DNA of 64,000 nucleotides from Bacillus sp. THAF10 (GCF_009363695.1 NZ_CP045403.1:2398001-2462000), one strand, 5' to 3'. Positions 9,039 to 17,936 are shown, counted from the stretch's first letter. Notes: generated from the letters alone by a model not told the origin. A program made the numbers and translations.

Positions 9039-9710
9039 CTATCCTGTTCGTTTATTGATAACTAGCTTTTTCGTTTTTTCATTCACATAAGCATAAAGAA
9101 TTTCTTTTACATCTATGTTTTGGATAGCCAAATGATCCAATAGCCATTCTTTCGATTTATCCAATAATTTCAGGTTCTTTTCTTGAATTCTTCCATCAAT
9201 AATTACCGAGATTGGCAGTCCCTCATCATGAATAGAAATTTCTAAGTGCTGAATAGTCACCGGTGTATTTTCTGGCTTTGGGATAATGCTAACCTCCCCG
9301 ATAGGCTCGAGAATCGCATAATCAACATCCGAAATCTTCGGATACCCTTTGCTTCTTAAGATGGATAATAGCTGTGCGATGGACACCCGTGTTTTTTCCA
9401 TATTATCTTCAATGATTTGGCCATGCTTAATTAAAATCGTCGGCTCTCCTAGAAAAAAGCGATTTCCTAGCTGCCACAGTGTGAGCTTTGAAAATAGAAT
9501 ATGGAATATAACCAACACCGTAAGTGCTCCAAGCGTTGGCAGAAATTCTGTACTAATAAGCGGCTCTGATGCTACGGTTCCCACAATAATAATTGCTACT
9601 AGGTCATATGGGGTCATTTGAATAATCGTGGATTTCCCCATTAAGCGCATGATAGCGATAGTTACGATATAGATGACGAAAATTTTCAAAAGCAAGGCCA
9701 TGTACTCCAC
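9039..9710 (-). CDS. DUF421 membrane protein (YetF/YdfS/YkjA family)
   Basis: A 223-residue protein with about three N-terminal membrane helices (residues 5-80), then a cytoplasmic part of two similar alpha/beta subdomains. The motifs RLMGK and TPYDL in the first helix region are typical of the YetF family. A conserved stretch reading VDYAILEPIGEVSIIP sits in the first soluble domain and VIIDGRI in the second. Several B. subtilis paralogues are expressed in the forespore, and related proteins affect spore germination; the biochemical role is unclear. It is a single gene followed by an intrinsic terminator about 270 bases downstream. Confidence 0.88.
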   Translation of the reverse strand: MEYMALLLKIFVIYIVTIAIMRLMGKSTIIQMTPYDLVAIIIVGTVASEPLISTEFLPTLGALTVLVIFHILFSKLTLWQLGNRFFLGEPTILIKHGQIIEDNMEKTRVSIAQLLSILRSKGYPKISDVDYAILEPIGEVSIIPKPENTPVTIQHLEISIHDEGLPISVIIDGRIQEKNLKLLDKSKEWLLDHLAIQNIDVKEILYAYVNEKTKKLVINKRTG

Positions 9711-9803
9711 TCCAAAATATGTTTAGGAATAGCGTGCCCCTTGGGAAATTTTGTATTCTTTTGACTGTTGTTTCGTAAGGTTATTTTGAACAAAAAAGAC
9801 CAC

Positions 9804-10424
9804 TTAGTTTAAATTATCAATTCTCTGAAATGGAAAATAACGAAGCACTACTTTTCCCATGACATTACTCACGGGAACAGAGCCAATTTCTCGACTATCT
9901 CTACTGCCATTTCGATTATCTCCCATCACAAACACATGCCCATCTGGAACAGTCACTTCTTCAAATGGAAACAGCATGTCCTCTAAAATGTATTCTTCTT
10001 TGAGCTCTTCTCCGTTTCTAAACACGACTCCCCGTTTGTACTCAAGCGTGTCTCCTTCTTTTCCTATCACCCTTTTAATCCAATAATTTTTCCCGTGCTT
10101 TTCATTTAAGATAGTGCTAATGAGAGGACTTTCTCTAAAATTGTCCATCATTTTCCGCTCTCGATCGATTCTACTGTCGATTACTACAATATCGTTGTAT
10201 TCTGGCTCTAGTCCAACCATGTACCCACTTTTGAAAATTAATACTTGATCTCCAGTTTTCTCATCTGTATACAGATCCTCTCCCTGTAAAGTAGGCTCCA
10301 TTGAGCTTCCTTTTACCGTAAAGGGCTGTAGTATGAGAGCACTTACAATGACTGCAACCATCAGGCCAAGCACGCATAGTTTTAGCCAGCTGGCCATTTC
10401 TTTAGGCAGATTCTTTATGTTCAT
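9804..10424 (-). CDS. Type I signal peptidase
   Basis: A 206-residue prokaryotic-type signal peptidase I. One N-terminal membrane helix (about 15-34) is followed by box B KGSSMEPTL with nucleophile Ser41, box D NYWIKRVIG with general-base Lys117, and box E GDNRNGSRDSR. The order and lengths match the Sip enzymes of Bacillus that cleave signal peptides of exported proteins on the outer membrane face. The region between boxes B and D (residues about 50-110) is longer than in SipS. It lies near several secreted-protein genes, but no operon link to them is visible; the next upstream gene, on the same strand, is 60 bases away. Confidence 0.93.
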   Translation of the reverse strand: MNIKNLPKEMASWLKLCVLGLMVAVIVSALILQPFTVKGSSMEPTLQGEDLYTDEKTGDQVLIFKSGYMVGLEPEYNDIVVIDSRIDRERKMMDNFRESPLISTILNEKHGKNYWIKRVIGKEGDTLEYKRGVVFRNGEELKEEYILEDMLFPFEEVTVPDGHVFVMGDNRNGSRDSREIGSVPVSNVMGKVVLRYFPFQRIDNLN

Positions 10425-10483
10425 CAGTTACCCCCAATAATATTTCATTTCTAATGGTATGTAAGTTTCTTAATGCATGTGGA

Positions 10484-10723
10484 CTAATCGCTTTTAATCC
10501 CTGAGTTTCTATCATTCATGTATTGTTCATACGCCTCTCTGACTCTATCAGGATCCTTCGTGATTTGCGATAATCTCTCTCTAATCTCTAAGAGCAAAGT
10601 ATAAATTCGTATTAACACTCCTAGGAAGACCGCAAGAATAAGAAATGCCCCCACTTCCAATTGAAGTGAAACTGCTATAAAACAAATAGTTATTGAAAAT
10701 ATAATCCACCCTAAGAGCTTCAA
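10484..10723 (-). CDS. Small two-helix membrane protein, unknown
   Basis: A 79-residue protein with two hydrophobic segments (about 4-20 and 24-44) and a charged amphipathic C-terminus (ERLSQITKDPDRVREAYEQY). It starts at a TTG at 10723 with AGAGGAA nine bases upstream. It lies 60 bases upstream of the signal peptidase gene on the same strand and may be cotranscribed. I recognise no family. The coding evidence is the ribosome site, the sensible topology, and the absence of a competing frame. Confidence 0.6.
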   Translation of the reverse strand: MKLLGWIIFSITICFIAVSLQLEVGAFLILAVFLGVLIRIYTLLLEIRERLSQITKDPDRVREAYEQYMNDRNSGIKSD

Positions 10724-11114
10724 TACCGGTTCCTCTTTTCTATGAAAATTCTACCTATAATTATAGTTAAGATTGGGTTAAGTGTAAATAATTGGTTTGT
10801 AGAAGATGATTATTTGGGGATTTTAGAGGGGATGAATACTAAGCGTACCGTGGGTTTCCTTCGTTGGGGGTTATTCGGACTCTATTATTGCTAACCGCTT
10901 CTGCCATAAATCTACGACTTGTACCTAAATGTACCCTTTTAATCTCAAAATAAATCTCATATTCTAACAACTTCCTATAATTTTCTATTGTTAAAATATA
11001 ATTCTATTATTGGAAAATAAACAATATATGACAAATTAAATACATTTTTTTCAAATAAATCAAAAAGATAATTTATTTAGGATATTATAAATACAGAGAG
11101 GAGGATGCGTAAAT
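10724..11114. other. AT-rich intergenic region
   Basis: About 390 bases between divergent genes. I see no gene and no clear hairpin. The right part (10970-11090) is extremely AT-rich and probably carries the promoter of the downstream exported-protein gene. Confidence 0.4.
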
Positions 11115-11417
11115 TTGAACAAAAAATTAGGGATGCTAATTTTATCCATTGGCTTTGCTGCACTTTTAGTCTATGCGACATATGAGCCTACGCAACCAAA
11201 AGCAGCAGATCGTATGTCTGAAATCATGGATAAGGCTTGGAACCAATATGATGTTCTTGCCACTATGGTTAATACGGATAGCTCTGAGGTGTATTTAAGA
11301 ATAGAGGAAACTGAAGATGAGGATAAACTTAAAAATATGCTACAGAAAAGTATTAAGAAAGCCGACTTAGAGGAATACTCCATTGTTATTGAAAAAAGAA
11401 ATGATCCACCTTCTTAA
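11115..11417 (+). CDS. Small exported or membrane-anchored protein, unknown
   Basis: A 100-residue product starting at TTG (11115) behind a strong GGAGG. Residues 1-22 form one hydrophobic helix after MNKK, so the rest is outside the membrane or secreted. The mature part is helical and acidic (EETEDEDKLKNMLQKS) and ends with EEYSIVIEKR, a short alternating strand. I do not assign a family. No lipobox Cys is present. It is monocistronic, with no neighbour on the same strand close enough for an operon. Confidence 0.65.
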   Translation: MNKKLGMLILSIGFAALLVYATYEPTQPKAADRMSEIMDKAWNQYDVLATMVNTDSSEVYLRIEETEDEDKLKNMLQKSIKKADLEEYSIVIEKRNDPPS

Positions 11418-11655
11418 AAGCACCGTTCTTCATAAAGGCGTAAAAGAATGACCACCATATGATAGATTCAAATCCCCTTTCCCTCTTCTTGTATTCACCA
11501 CCAAGTCGTGGTTTAAAAATAATCAAGAGAACCATTCCTAGAGATTCCTCACAAAATGCCTAATAGTTGAAAATAAGCGCCGAAATCAGGACGTTTAGCC
11601 TTTTAACAAGAAACGGCGTGGAATCTAAATCGCTAATTCTACGAAGAGGAAAAAT

Positions 11656-11760
11656 ATGGACGAAACTATTAGACAATTTTTAGAAGATAAAAAATTCACA
11701 AGTTTGGAAACAATTCGGTCTTTACAGTATACACTCCAGACCTTCGAGAACCTGGGATAG
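11656..11760 (+). pseudogene. Short fragment resembling the N-terminus of a tyrosine recombinase
   Basis: An ATG at 11656 behind GAAGAGGA opens 34 codons. The product has FLEDKK, SLETIRSLQYTL and FENLG, the pattern of the SAM-like core-binding domain of phage-type integrases (helix, then TIRSY-like, then QFxxFL). It stops at 11758 before any catalytic domain. It may be a recombinase remnant or an unrelated micro-ORF; the likeness is short and could be chance. Confidence 0.3.
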
Positions 11761-11773
11761 GTGTCTACAGTCT

Positions 11774-11804
11774 GAAGCTCTGGGGTAACCCCGAGCTTCT
11801 TTTA
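11774..11804 (+). terminator. Intrinsic terminator
   Basis: GAAGCTC-TGGGG pairs with CCCC-GAGCTTC around a TAA loop and is followed by TTTT. It sits right after the integrase-like fragment. Confidence 0.8.
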
Positions 11805-11872
11805 GTAACATTAGGTGAGAAATTTACAACTCTGCTCAACCATGTAGTTTTGCAATGGAATAATGAGGTTCT

Positions 11873-12274
11873 TTAATTATCAATTATCTCTATATAGTAA
11901 GCTGCTATTTTAGGTGGTGAAGATTCTCTTAAATAATCACCATAAATACGTACTTTTTGATTAGTCTTGAGTGTACTAAAAATATCTTGTTCCTCAGAGT
12001 CTGGATGTTGAGATACAACAATGGTCCCTTCGCCGTAGTCAGAAGTAACGTAACCCAAAACCCTTAGTTTATAACTGACGGGTTGTTCTGAAACCCAAAT
12101 TGAATCAAGCCTCTTGGAAGCAATGTAACCATCAATCGTGAAATAATCATCTGGTAATTTGGTTAAGTCAACAGACGAATTTTTTTGAGGGTTTACTCCG
12201 TTTAATAATACAAAAAACACTAATATCAGCATAGACAGCAATAGTATTTTCTTATGAGGAGTCTTCTTAATCAA
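11873..12274 (-). CDS. DUF3221 family exported protein (YobA-like)
   Basis: A 133-residue protein with an N-terminal hydrophobic anchor (residues 9-25) and a small beta-rich domain read as DUF3221: YIASKRLDSIWV, then YGEGTIVVSQ, then VRIYGDY and a final strand AAYYIEI. This OB-like domain is common in small Bacillus lipoproteins, but here no lipobox Cys follows the helix, so it is probably membrane-anchored. It starts at an ATG behind AAGGAGG at 12285-12291. It lies only 20 bases downstream of the glutamyl endopeptidase relic and may once have been cotranscribed with it. No function is known for the family. Confidence 0.7.
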   Translation of the reverse strand: MIKKTPHKKILLLSMLILVFFVLLNGVNPQKNSSVDLTKLPDDYFTIDGYIASKRLDSIWVSEQPVSYKLRVLGYVTSDYGEGTIVVSQHPDSEEQDIFSTLKTNQKVRIYGDYLRESSPPKIAAYYIEIIDN

Positions 12275-12294
12275 AGTAAAACCTCCTTGGAAGG

Positions 12295-12540
12295 TTAATC
12301 GCTTATAGTTAGAAACCAGTTCATTTGATTAAATAAAGTGGTAAAGTCTCTTTTAATTTTAGGGTCACCATTAATTGATCGTCCCCCAGTTAAAGAAAAC
12401 CAGCATTATGGACTGCAATCATTACATCTACTGAATAAAGTACAGGTGAACCTGATTGCCCACCGAAAGTATCCATACTATAGAATAACAAATCTGGGTC
12501 TAGGTAAAAGTCTGATCGACCGACCATTCCCCACATAGAT
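12295..12540 (-). pseudogene. Remnant of a glutamyl endopeptidase (chymotrypsin fold, V8/BLase type)
   Basis: Reading leftward from 12539, the frame gives SMWGM, then DPDLLFYSMDTFGGQSGSPV, the strand and catalytic-serine motif of Bacillus glutamyl endopeptidases, then MIAVHNAG. A stop follows. In the next frame the C-terminus continues GGRSINGD and FNQMNWF to a TAA at 12295. The His and Asp parts of the active site are missing. A 46-codon frame at 12604-12744 (starts MFNIERRYQ) and an overlapping one from 12607 may be scrambled propeptide sequence, which I cannot confirm. The gene is decayed by at least one frameshift and a large internal or 5' loss. Confidence 0.75.
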
Positions 12541-13080
12541 TAGTAGTATCCCCTATTGAGATTATGGATTTATTTTGTGTTTCTAAATTTAATTGGATAT
12601 ATTTCATTCTTCATTTAAATTAGTGGGGTTTTGTTCTTCATTTACTACAACTTTACTTGCTAACACATGATGTCTTAGTGGAGGGCTAGTGAACGAGGGA
12701 ATGAAACTATCAAGTTTTTGATATCTCCTTTCTATATTAAACATCTATACAACAGTAACATGAATTCTGAGAGAAATGGTGATTATTTTAGGAATTTTTT
12801 CCTTTTTTAAAAGTATATAGGATAATAGAAACATAGGAAGGCATAAGGAGTCTCAATGATTTGATGCAATGGAACACACTTCTTTGCACTTATATGAAGG
12901 GCATTCGAGAATTGTATTTTCCGCTCGTTGTTGTTTCGAATCTGTTTGGCATGCAGTTTGATGGCCGGAACCGGCGATCCACGTCTCTTCGACTTGTCGT
13001 CCCAGTTGGAACTCAGGAGATACACATCCCTTTTGCGAATACGTTTTTAATAAAAAGATTACAATTACTTCCCACAAAAA
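12541..13080. other. Gene-poor region with a GC-elevated block
   Basis: No convincing gene. Bases 12545-12744 may hold further scraps of the endopeptidase. Bases 12895-13030 are visibly richer in G and C than their surroundings, contain CCGGAACCGGC, and are open on both strands, as often seen in dispersed Bacillaceae intergenic repeats. I do not call a protein here. Confidence 0.35.
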
Positions 13081-13082
13081 AA

Positions 13083-13109
13083 AAGCCGGAGAACCATTCT
13101 CTCCGACTT
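13083..13109 (-). terminator. Intrinsic terminator
   Basis: CGGAGA pairs with TCTCCG, with a long A-run at 13073-13084 that becomes a T-run on the minus strand. It ends the yqkB-yqkC transcript. Confidence 0.85.
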
Positions 13110-13115
13110 CAACCT

Positions 13116-13355
13116 TCACCCTAACACATCTGTTATTCCATCCATATTTTCAGAAATCCACACCACAGCTGCATCTAAATCAGTAAACTCCCGCACCTCA
13201 AACGTTACTTCATCCTGGAGTAACCAAACGTCCTTGTCTTCTGAGTTGAGGCCACCAATGGACCAATGCAACAAGCTATATGGATGATTATGATTTAAAA
13301 AGGACGCCCATGTTTTGGACTGTGCTACATTTTTCAAGGCATTTAGTTTGCTCAT
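13116..13355 (-). CDS. yqkC: YqkC-like small protein
   Basis: A 79-residue soluble protein with no Cys and several aromatic residues ([27 protein letters not shown]). Its position directly after, and overlapping by four bases, a HesB-like gene matches the B. subtilis yqkB-yqkC pair, and the length agrees. The symbol rests on that synteny and remembered similarity. The function is unknown; coupling to an iron-sulfur-scaffold-like protein suggests they act together, which is inference. A good intrinsic terminator follows immediately. Confidence 0.6.
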   Translation of the reverse strand: MSKLNALKNVAQSKTWASFLNHNHPYSLLHWSIGGLNSEDKDVWLLQDEVTFEVREFTDLDAAVVWISENMDGITDVLG

Positions 13356-13690
13356 TTAGCGCCGCCCTCCACTACTAACAAACTCATCCGTGGATTCAGG
13401 ATTTGGCTTGGGCATTTTAGCATGAAGCTATTAGCGCTTTCCACAAAATCCACCGTCATGTCTTCGTCAAAAAAGACAAGCTTGGACTTTTCCATTAGCA
13501 ATGGCCCAAGGTTTGTATCCAGAGCCACATCGTCCTCATCATGCTCAGCGGTAATCCATAATGCAGACACCCCACTAACTACACATCCGCATCCATCTGT
13601 ATCATATTTAAGCTTTAAGCTTTTTCCCTCATTAGCATCAAGCTTTGTTTTTATTTTATTTATTGCTTTTTCTGTAAACGTTACTTTCAC
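13352..13690 (-). CDS. yqkB: HesB/IscA-like protein (YqkB-like)
   Basis: A 112-residue HesB-fold protein beginning [13 protein letters not shown], the usual first strand and helix of A-type carriers. Instead of the canonical C-x60-CGC pattern it has GCGC early (about residues 33-36) and one late Cys before [10 protein letters not shown], so it is the divergent YqkB type and not a classical IscA. Such proteins are annotated as iron-sulfur-cluster related, but binding has not been shown from sequence. It overlaps the downstream YqkC-like gene by four bases (ATGA), so the two are translated together. Confidence 0.7.
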   Translation of the reverse strand: MKVTFTEKAINKIKTKLDANEGKSLKLKYDTDGCGCVVSGVSALWITAEHDEDDVALDTNLGPLLMEKSKLVFFDEDMTVDFVESANSFMLKCPSQILNPRMSLLVVEGGAK

Positions 13691-13846
13691 GTTTCATGCC
13701 TCCAACTGTTTCATTCTTAGCCTGATTGTACCATATTTTGTACAGGGTTTATAACTTAGAAGCCTTTTGGATAGAATGTTGTTGTTGTCAAAATGGTTAA
13801 TTGTAGGTACGATACTAATATCTTTATATAAAGGAGGAGATTTCCA

Positions 13847-14059
13847 ATGTCAAAAGTAACGATCAAAGTATTGGATAACGGTGGGTTTCGTGTAACTGGC
13901 GATGTCGAACTAATTGATGCAGAAGGAAATAAGTTTGAGGACAAGCCTGCATTCACTTTATGCCGATGTGGTCTTTCGAAAAAGCTTCCTTATTGCGATG
14001 CGTCCCATAAAGGAAACTTTGAGTCCTGTGTGCGCGCTGTCCAAGTATTAAATGACTAA
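13847..14059 (+). CDS. CDGSH-type iron-sulfur protein
   Basis: A 70-residue protein with a single CDGSH (mitoNEET-like) motif: C-R-C-G-L-S, then PYCDASH, giving the three Cys and one His ligands of a redox-active, pH-labile 2Fe-2S cluster. Bacterial members are small soluble dimers of uncertain role in redox or iron storage. The start is an ATG behind AAGGAGGAG. The gene is divergent from yqkB with about 150 bases between, and a strong terminator follows. No partner gene is visible. Confidence 0.9.
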   Translation: MSKVTIKVLDNGGFRVTGDVELIDAEGNKFEDKPAFTLCRCGLSKKLPYCDASHKGNFESCVRAVQVLND

Positions 14060-14081
14060 TTTGGAGCAGCGCTAAATGATG

Positions 14082-14120
14082 AAATGGAGCTGCACCTATT
14101 CCGCAGCTCCATTTTATTTT
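14082..14120. terminator. Bidirectional intrinsic terminator
   Basis: AAATGGAGCTGC pairs with GCAGCTCCATTT, followed by a T-rich run. It lies between the convergent CDGSH gene and the end of the Zur-box operon. Confidence 0.9.
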
Positions 14121-14131
14121 TACCTCCGTTT

Positions 14132-15481
14132 TTATAGTGATATTCTTCTAACCAGCCCAGGTATGTACATCCACAAAAACAAAGACCGTGATAGACTAAA
14201 TAAAACAAATGCGAGCCAAAGTCCTTGATTTTGAAATGTTGGAACCGCCATCCATATCGCAACTAAAAAAAGAACTAACGCGAAGAAAATGGAGTTTCGA
14301 ATAGAAGTAGCATCTGTTGCACCTGAAAAGACTCCTTCCAACATCAGCCCCCAAAAACCTACGATTGGGAAAATTACCATCCACCACATATGCTGTAGTG
14401 CTAATTGTTTTACATCATCCATGTTCGTAAAGATACTAATTAAAGTCTCTCCAAAAATAATCATACTTAGTGCTAAACTAACCGCTGTTATGGCTCCCCA
14501 AATTACTGACAGAGTGAGCATACGTTTAAACAAGAGAGAATCTCCTCCCCCGATTGCTCTACCAGAAAGGATGCTGGATGCGTTCGCAAAGCCTCCTACT
14601 AAATACGCCATGATATAATGGATTTGTAATAATATGGCATTGGCTGCAAGTGTAACGTCTCCAAGTGCTGCTCCTTTCGAGGTAAAGATCCCTGTCATAA
14701 TTAGAAGGCATATAGTTCGTAAAAATAAATCCCGATTGACGCTTAGCATATTTTTTATTGCCTTCCATCGTATTGTTTCCTGGACCGTTAATAAAGATAA
14801 TTTGCTTTTGTTTAAGAAGAATACGACGATTCCACCGAATAGCACTGCCGAGATCTCAGCAATTAACGTTGCATAAGCCACTCCTTCCACACCTAAATTT
14901 AGACCTAGTACAAAGAGAATACTTAATAAGATGTTTAAGAGATTCATGATCAATTGGGTTGCAAGCGATAACCGTACCTTTCCCATCCCTATTAACCAGC
15001 CAACTAAGCAATAGCTTATCAAGATAAATGGCGCACCCCAGATACGGATGGAAAAGTAAGAGGCTGCAAGGGTGGAAACGGCTGCACTTCCACCAAATAT
15101 ATGAAGCGCAATTGTTAAAAGTTGGCGTTGAAAAATAATAAATAACACCCCGAGCAGAACTGCTATTAATATCGGTCTTACTAAACATAATATTTCTTCT
15201 TTATCATTCCTTGCTCCTTGCGCTTGGGCTGTAAATCCGCTCGTACTAACCCTCAAGAAACCGAACAACCAATACATCGTGTTAAAAATAACCGCTCCAA
15301 TAGCAACTCCGCCAATAGCAGAAGGCTCTGGCAATCTGCCTACCACTGCCGTATCAACTGCACCAATGATGGGAGTAGAGATTCCGGCTATAATCAATGG
15401 AAATGCGAGACCCCAATATTGCCGGCTACCATATATTTTAGTTGTCTCGTGTTTCTTTAATGCCAACGCATGATTTCCCAT
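14132..15481 (-). CDS. MATE-family exporter (DinF-like), last gene of the Zur-box operon
   Basis: A 449-residue, 12-helix MATE transporter. The N-terminal repeat has PLIIAGISTPIIGAVDTAVVG and the pattern of DinF-type proton- or sodium-driven exporters of cationic or bulky organic molecules. It begins 24 bases after the second ATPase gene, so it belongs to the same transcript, and is followed by the terminator at 14082. In this context it may export a metal chelator or remove a toxic by-product of metal starvation; that is inference. The usual MATE function would be multidrug efflux. Confidence 0.88.
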   Translation of the reverse strand: MGNHALALKKHETTKIYGSRQYWGLAFPLIIAGISTPIIGAVDTAVVGRLPEPSAIGGVAIGAVIFNTMYWLFGFLRVSTSGFTAQAQGARNDKEEILCLVRPILIAVLLGVLFIIFQRQLLTIALHIFGGSAAVSTLAASYFSIRIWGAPFILISYCLVGWLIGMGKVRLSLATQLIMNLLNILLSILFVLGLNLGVEGVAYATLIAEISAVLFGGIVVFFLNKSKLSLLTVQETIRWKAIKNMLSVNRDLFLRTICLLIMTGIFTSKGAALGDVTLAANAILLQIHYIMAYLVGGFANASSILSGRAIGGGDSLLFKRMLTLSVIWGAITAVSLALSMIIFGETLISIFTNMDDVKQLALQHMWWMVIFPIVGFWGLMLEGVFSGATDATSIRNSIFFALVLFLVAIWMAVPTFQNQGLWLAFVLFSLSRSLFLWMYIPGLVRRISL

Positions 15482-15505
15482 TTTCCTAATTCCTTTCGTT
15501 AAAAG

Positions 15506-16273
15506 CTACAAAGAGGCCGCTTGAATCAATGCCTGAGTATAATGGTGCCTTTCTTTGTTGTATAGATCTTTTATTGAAAATTGATCTACTGCTTCTCCAT
15601 TTTTCATGACAAGGATGTTTTCGCACAAAAAAGACACGGCCCTTATGTCGTGAGAAATAAAAAGGATTGCCATATTGGTTTTGGTTTGGAGGTCCTTAAG
15701 CAGCTGTAAAATATGCTTTTGCACGGTGACATCAAGACTTGCAGTTGGTTCGTCACAGATAAGGAAGGAAGGCTCAAGGCTTATGGCACGGGCAATACTC
15801 ACTCGTTGCTTTTGTCCGCCGCTTAATTCGCTTGGATATCGATGGACCATGGAACTTTCTAGACCTACTAGTTCTAGTAGTTTCTCTGCTTTTTCTTTTT
15901 TCGTGAATTCTGTTCCCTTTAAAAATGAAGGAGTGAATTCTTTAAAATTATCAAGAGGCTCCAACAGACTTTTCCAAATAGGTAGCTTCGGGTTTAATGT
16001 ACTGTTGGCATCTTGAAAGATCATTTGTACATTTTTACGATAAAGTCGCAGGTGTTTGCCTTTTGGTGGACTAGACTTACCGTCGAAGATAATCTCCCCG
16101 TGATGGATGGAATGGAGACCGAGTAGCACCTTGGCTAAAGTACTTTTACCACTTCCACTTTCTCCAACAATTCCTAAGGCTTGTCCTTCATTCAGTTGAA
16201 AGGAAATATTTTTAAGTGCATGAACATCTCGAGAATAATAGCTTGATAGATTTTTTACTTGAAGCTGCTTCAT
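15506..16273 (-). CDS. Nickel/peptide-type ABC importer ATPase (NikE/CntF-like)
   Basis: A 255-residue ATPase of the oligopeptide/nickel family. Walker A is GESGSGKS (37-44), the signature is LSGGQKQR and Walker B LICDEPTASLD. It is shorter than OppF/DppF because it lacks their C-terminal extension and iron-sulfur cysteines, as in NikE and CntF. Its start overlaps the end of the preceding ATPase gene by four bases. With its partner it would power the two permeases at 17.1-18.9 kb. Confidence 0.9.
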   Translation of the reverse strand: MKQLQVKNLSSYYSRDVHALKNISFQLNEGQALGIVGESGSGKSTLAKVLLGLHSIHHGEIIFDGKSSPPKGKHLRLYRKNVQMIFQDANSTLNPKLPIWKSLLEPLDNFKEFTPSFLKGTEFTKKEKAEKLLELVGLESSMVHRYPSELSGGQKQRVSIARAISLEPSFLICDEPTASLDVTVQKHILQLLKDLQTKTNMAILFISHDIRAVSFLCENILVMKNGEAVDQFSIKDLYNKERHHYTQALIQAASL

Positions 16274-17076
16274 GGTACCATTACCAGTTCTTTTTCATGC
16301 GGAAGAGAAAGCAGACAGCCGCATAATTTTTTTGTATAAGGATGCTGATGGTTACACCGAATCGCTTCGGATAATCCTTCCTCCACTATTTGGCCTTTTT
16401 CCATGACATAAATTCTGTCTGTTCGTTTGTAGGCTTGTGTAAGGTCATGAGTAATAAGAAGAACTGCACACCCTGTCTCCTCTTTCATTTTGGTAAGATA
16501 ATTCAACACTTTTTCTCCATTCAATACATCTAACGCGGTTGTAATTTCATCGCAAATCAGTAGCGATGGCTTTAAAACAATGGCAGTCGCAATAGCCGCC
16601 CGCTGTACTTGACCTCCACTCAACTCAAAGGGATAGCTCTTAAACACCCTTTCGGCATCCAAGCCCATCTCGTGCAAAGCATCTAAAGCAAGACGTTTTG
16701 CTTCTTTTTTTGAGAGAGGAAAATGAGTGCGAATGGTTTCAACCATTTGACTTCCGATTTGAATATAGGGAGTAAAGCTTCCCCGGTAATCTTGAAAAAT
16801 GATGCCGATTTCCTTTCCAAGGATGTTCCTTTTTTTTGAGGAAGAGGGACTATTCAGGCTGCTTTGTTTATAGGTTAGTTTTCCGCTACCAGTCATTTTC
16901 TTCGGAAGTAAGCCCATGATAGTTTTTGAGATTAAGCTTTTTCCTGATCCGCTTTCTCCAATTAGCCCCACCATTTCACCTTGTGCGATTTCCATGTTTA
17001 CTCCCTGCAAAAGTTCACGACCTTCTCTATGACTTTTTACATGTAAATCTTTTATGGTTAATAATGCTTCGCTCAT
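16270..17076 (-). CDS. Nickel/peptide-type ABC importer ATPase (NikD/CntD-like)
   Basis: A 268-residue ATPase with Walker A GESGSGKS, Q-loop in GIIFQDY, signature LSGGQVQR and Walker B LICDEIT; the residue after DE is Ile, where Pro is usual, a common variation in NikD-like proteins. It overlaps the next ATPase gene by four bases and the upstream permease gene by four, so all three are translationally coupled. Heterodimeric ATPases of this type drive import of metal-chelate complexes or small peptides. Which ligand is used must be inferred from regulation, here zinc through Zur. Confidence 0.9.
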   Translation of the reverse strand: MSEALLTIKDLHVKSHREGRELLQGVNMEIAQGEMVGLIGESGSGKSLISKTIMGLLPKKMTGSGKLTYKQSSLNSPSSSKKRNILGKEIGIIFQDYRGSFTPYIQIGSQMVETIRTHFPLSKKEAKRLALDALHEMGLDAERVFKSYPFELSGGQVQRAAIATAIVLKPSLLICDEITTALDVLNGEKVLNYLTKMKEETGCAVLLITHDLTQAYKRTDRIYVMEKGQIVEEGLSEAIRCNHQHPYTKKLCGCLLSLPHEKELVMVP

Positions 17077-17936
17077 TTCCCATCACTTCCTTTTCTCGTG
17101 TCAAAATTACTTTTTAGTCCGTCACCCAGCAGGTTAAAGGTTAAGACCGTTAGCATGATGGCGACACCTGGGTAAATCATTAGGGCGGGCACTACTTGAA
17201 AATAAGCACGGCCATCATTTAACATCGCTCCCCATTCCGGAATAGGGGGTTGAGCACCAAGACCTATGTAGGATAACGCAGAAATCATTAAGATTATTTT
17301 CCCAATATCCACCGCTGCCATCGCTATCACCTCTGGCATTATTTGTGGTAGCAAGTGTAAACGGATGGTTTTCGTATGGCTGGAGTGAACTATTTTTGAC
17401 ACCTTTACGTACTCTTTTTCCTTTTCAGCTAGCACAAGCCCCCTCACCACCCTTGCATAAACTATCCAACGAACTAAAATGATAGCAATAATGATGTTGG
17501 TAAGACTCGGGCCAAGTATCCCGGCAATGGCGATTGCTAGAATAAAGTCAGGAAAAGCTAAGATGGCATCTATTATTCTCATAAAAACCGCATCCAATTT
17601 CCCTCCAATATAGCCAGAAAACAAGCCAATGGGAACGCCAATCAAAATAGAAAAAATAATGGCAAGCACACCAAGTCCAACGGTTAATTTTGCCCCCAAT
17701 AGAAGTCTTGACAAGACATCTCTGCCTAGCTGATCTGTTCCTAACCAATGGCTAGAAGATGCGGGTTGTAACCGATTCCCCATATCAATCAAAAAAGGGT
17801 CATGGGGAAGAAAATAGCTTCCAAACACTGTAAGAGTCATTAAAGTCAGAGTAAATAATAACCCTATTAACAGTGGACGTTTAGGAAGGAAGCGAACTTG
17901 CTTCATTTTTATTACTGCATTCTCCATTATCCCCAC
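17073..17936 (-). CDS. Nickel/peptide-type ABC importer permease (NikC/CntC-like)
   Basis: A 287-residue inner-membrane permease of the DppC/NikC group with about six helices. An N-terminal helix (about 19-39) is followed by LGTDQLGRDVLSRL and SILIGVPIGLFSGY, both diagnostic. The EAA-type loop lies around VRGLVLAEKEKEYV. It overlaps the upstream permease gene by ten bases and the downstream ATPase gene by four. It forms the second half of the translocation pore. The C-terminal part reads ALSYIGLGAQPPIPEWG, the cytoplasmic coupling motif of this family. Confidence 0.9.
   Translation of the reverse strand: MGIMENAVIKMKQVRFLPKRPLLIGLLFTLTLMTLTVFGSYFLPHDPFLIDMGNRLQPASSSHWLGTDQLGRDVLSRLLLGAKLTVGLGVLAIIFSILIGVPIGLFSGYIGGKLDAVFMRIIDAILAFPDFILAIAIAGILGPSLTNIIIAIILVRWIVYARVVRGLVLAEKEKEYVKVSKIVHSSHTKTIRLHLLPQIMPEVIAMAAVDIGKIILMISALSYIGLGAQPPIPEWGAMLNDGRAYFQVVPALMIYPGVAIMLTVLTFNLLGDGLKSNFDTRKGSDGK

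Larger units (their letters stand above)
11418..11872. other. Intergenic region with one gene fragment and a terminator
   Basis: Apart from the integrase-like fragment (11656-11760) and the terminator (11774-11804), I see no gene. The first 230 bases carry scattered stops in all frames. Confidence 0.4.

Noticed and set aside
12853-13119. Open frames on both strands in a GC-raised segment
   Set aside because: No ribosome site with matching start, odd composition (many Cys and Gln), no domain, and mirror-image frames are typical of noncoding repeats.
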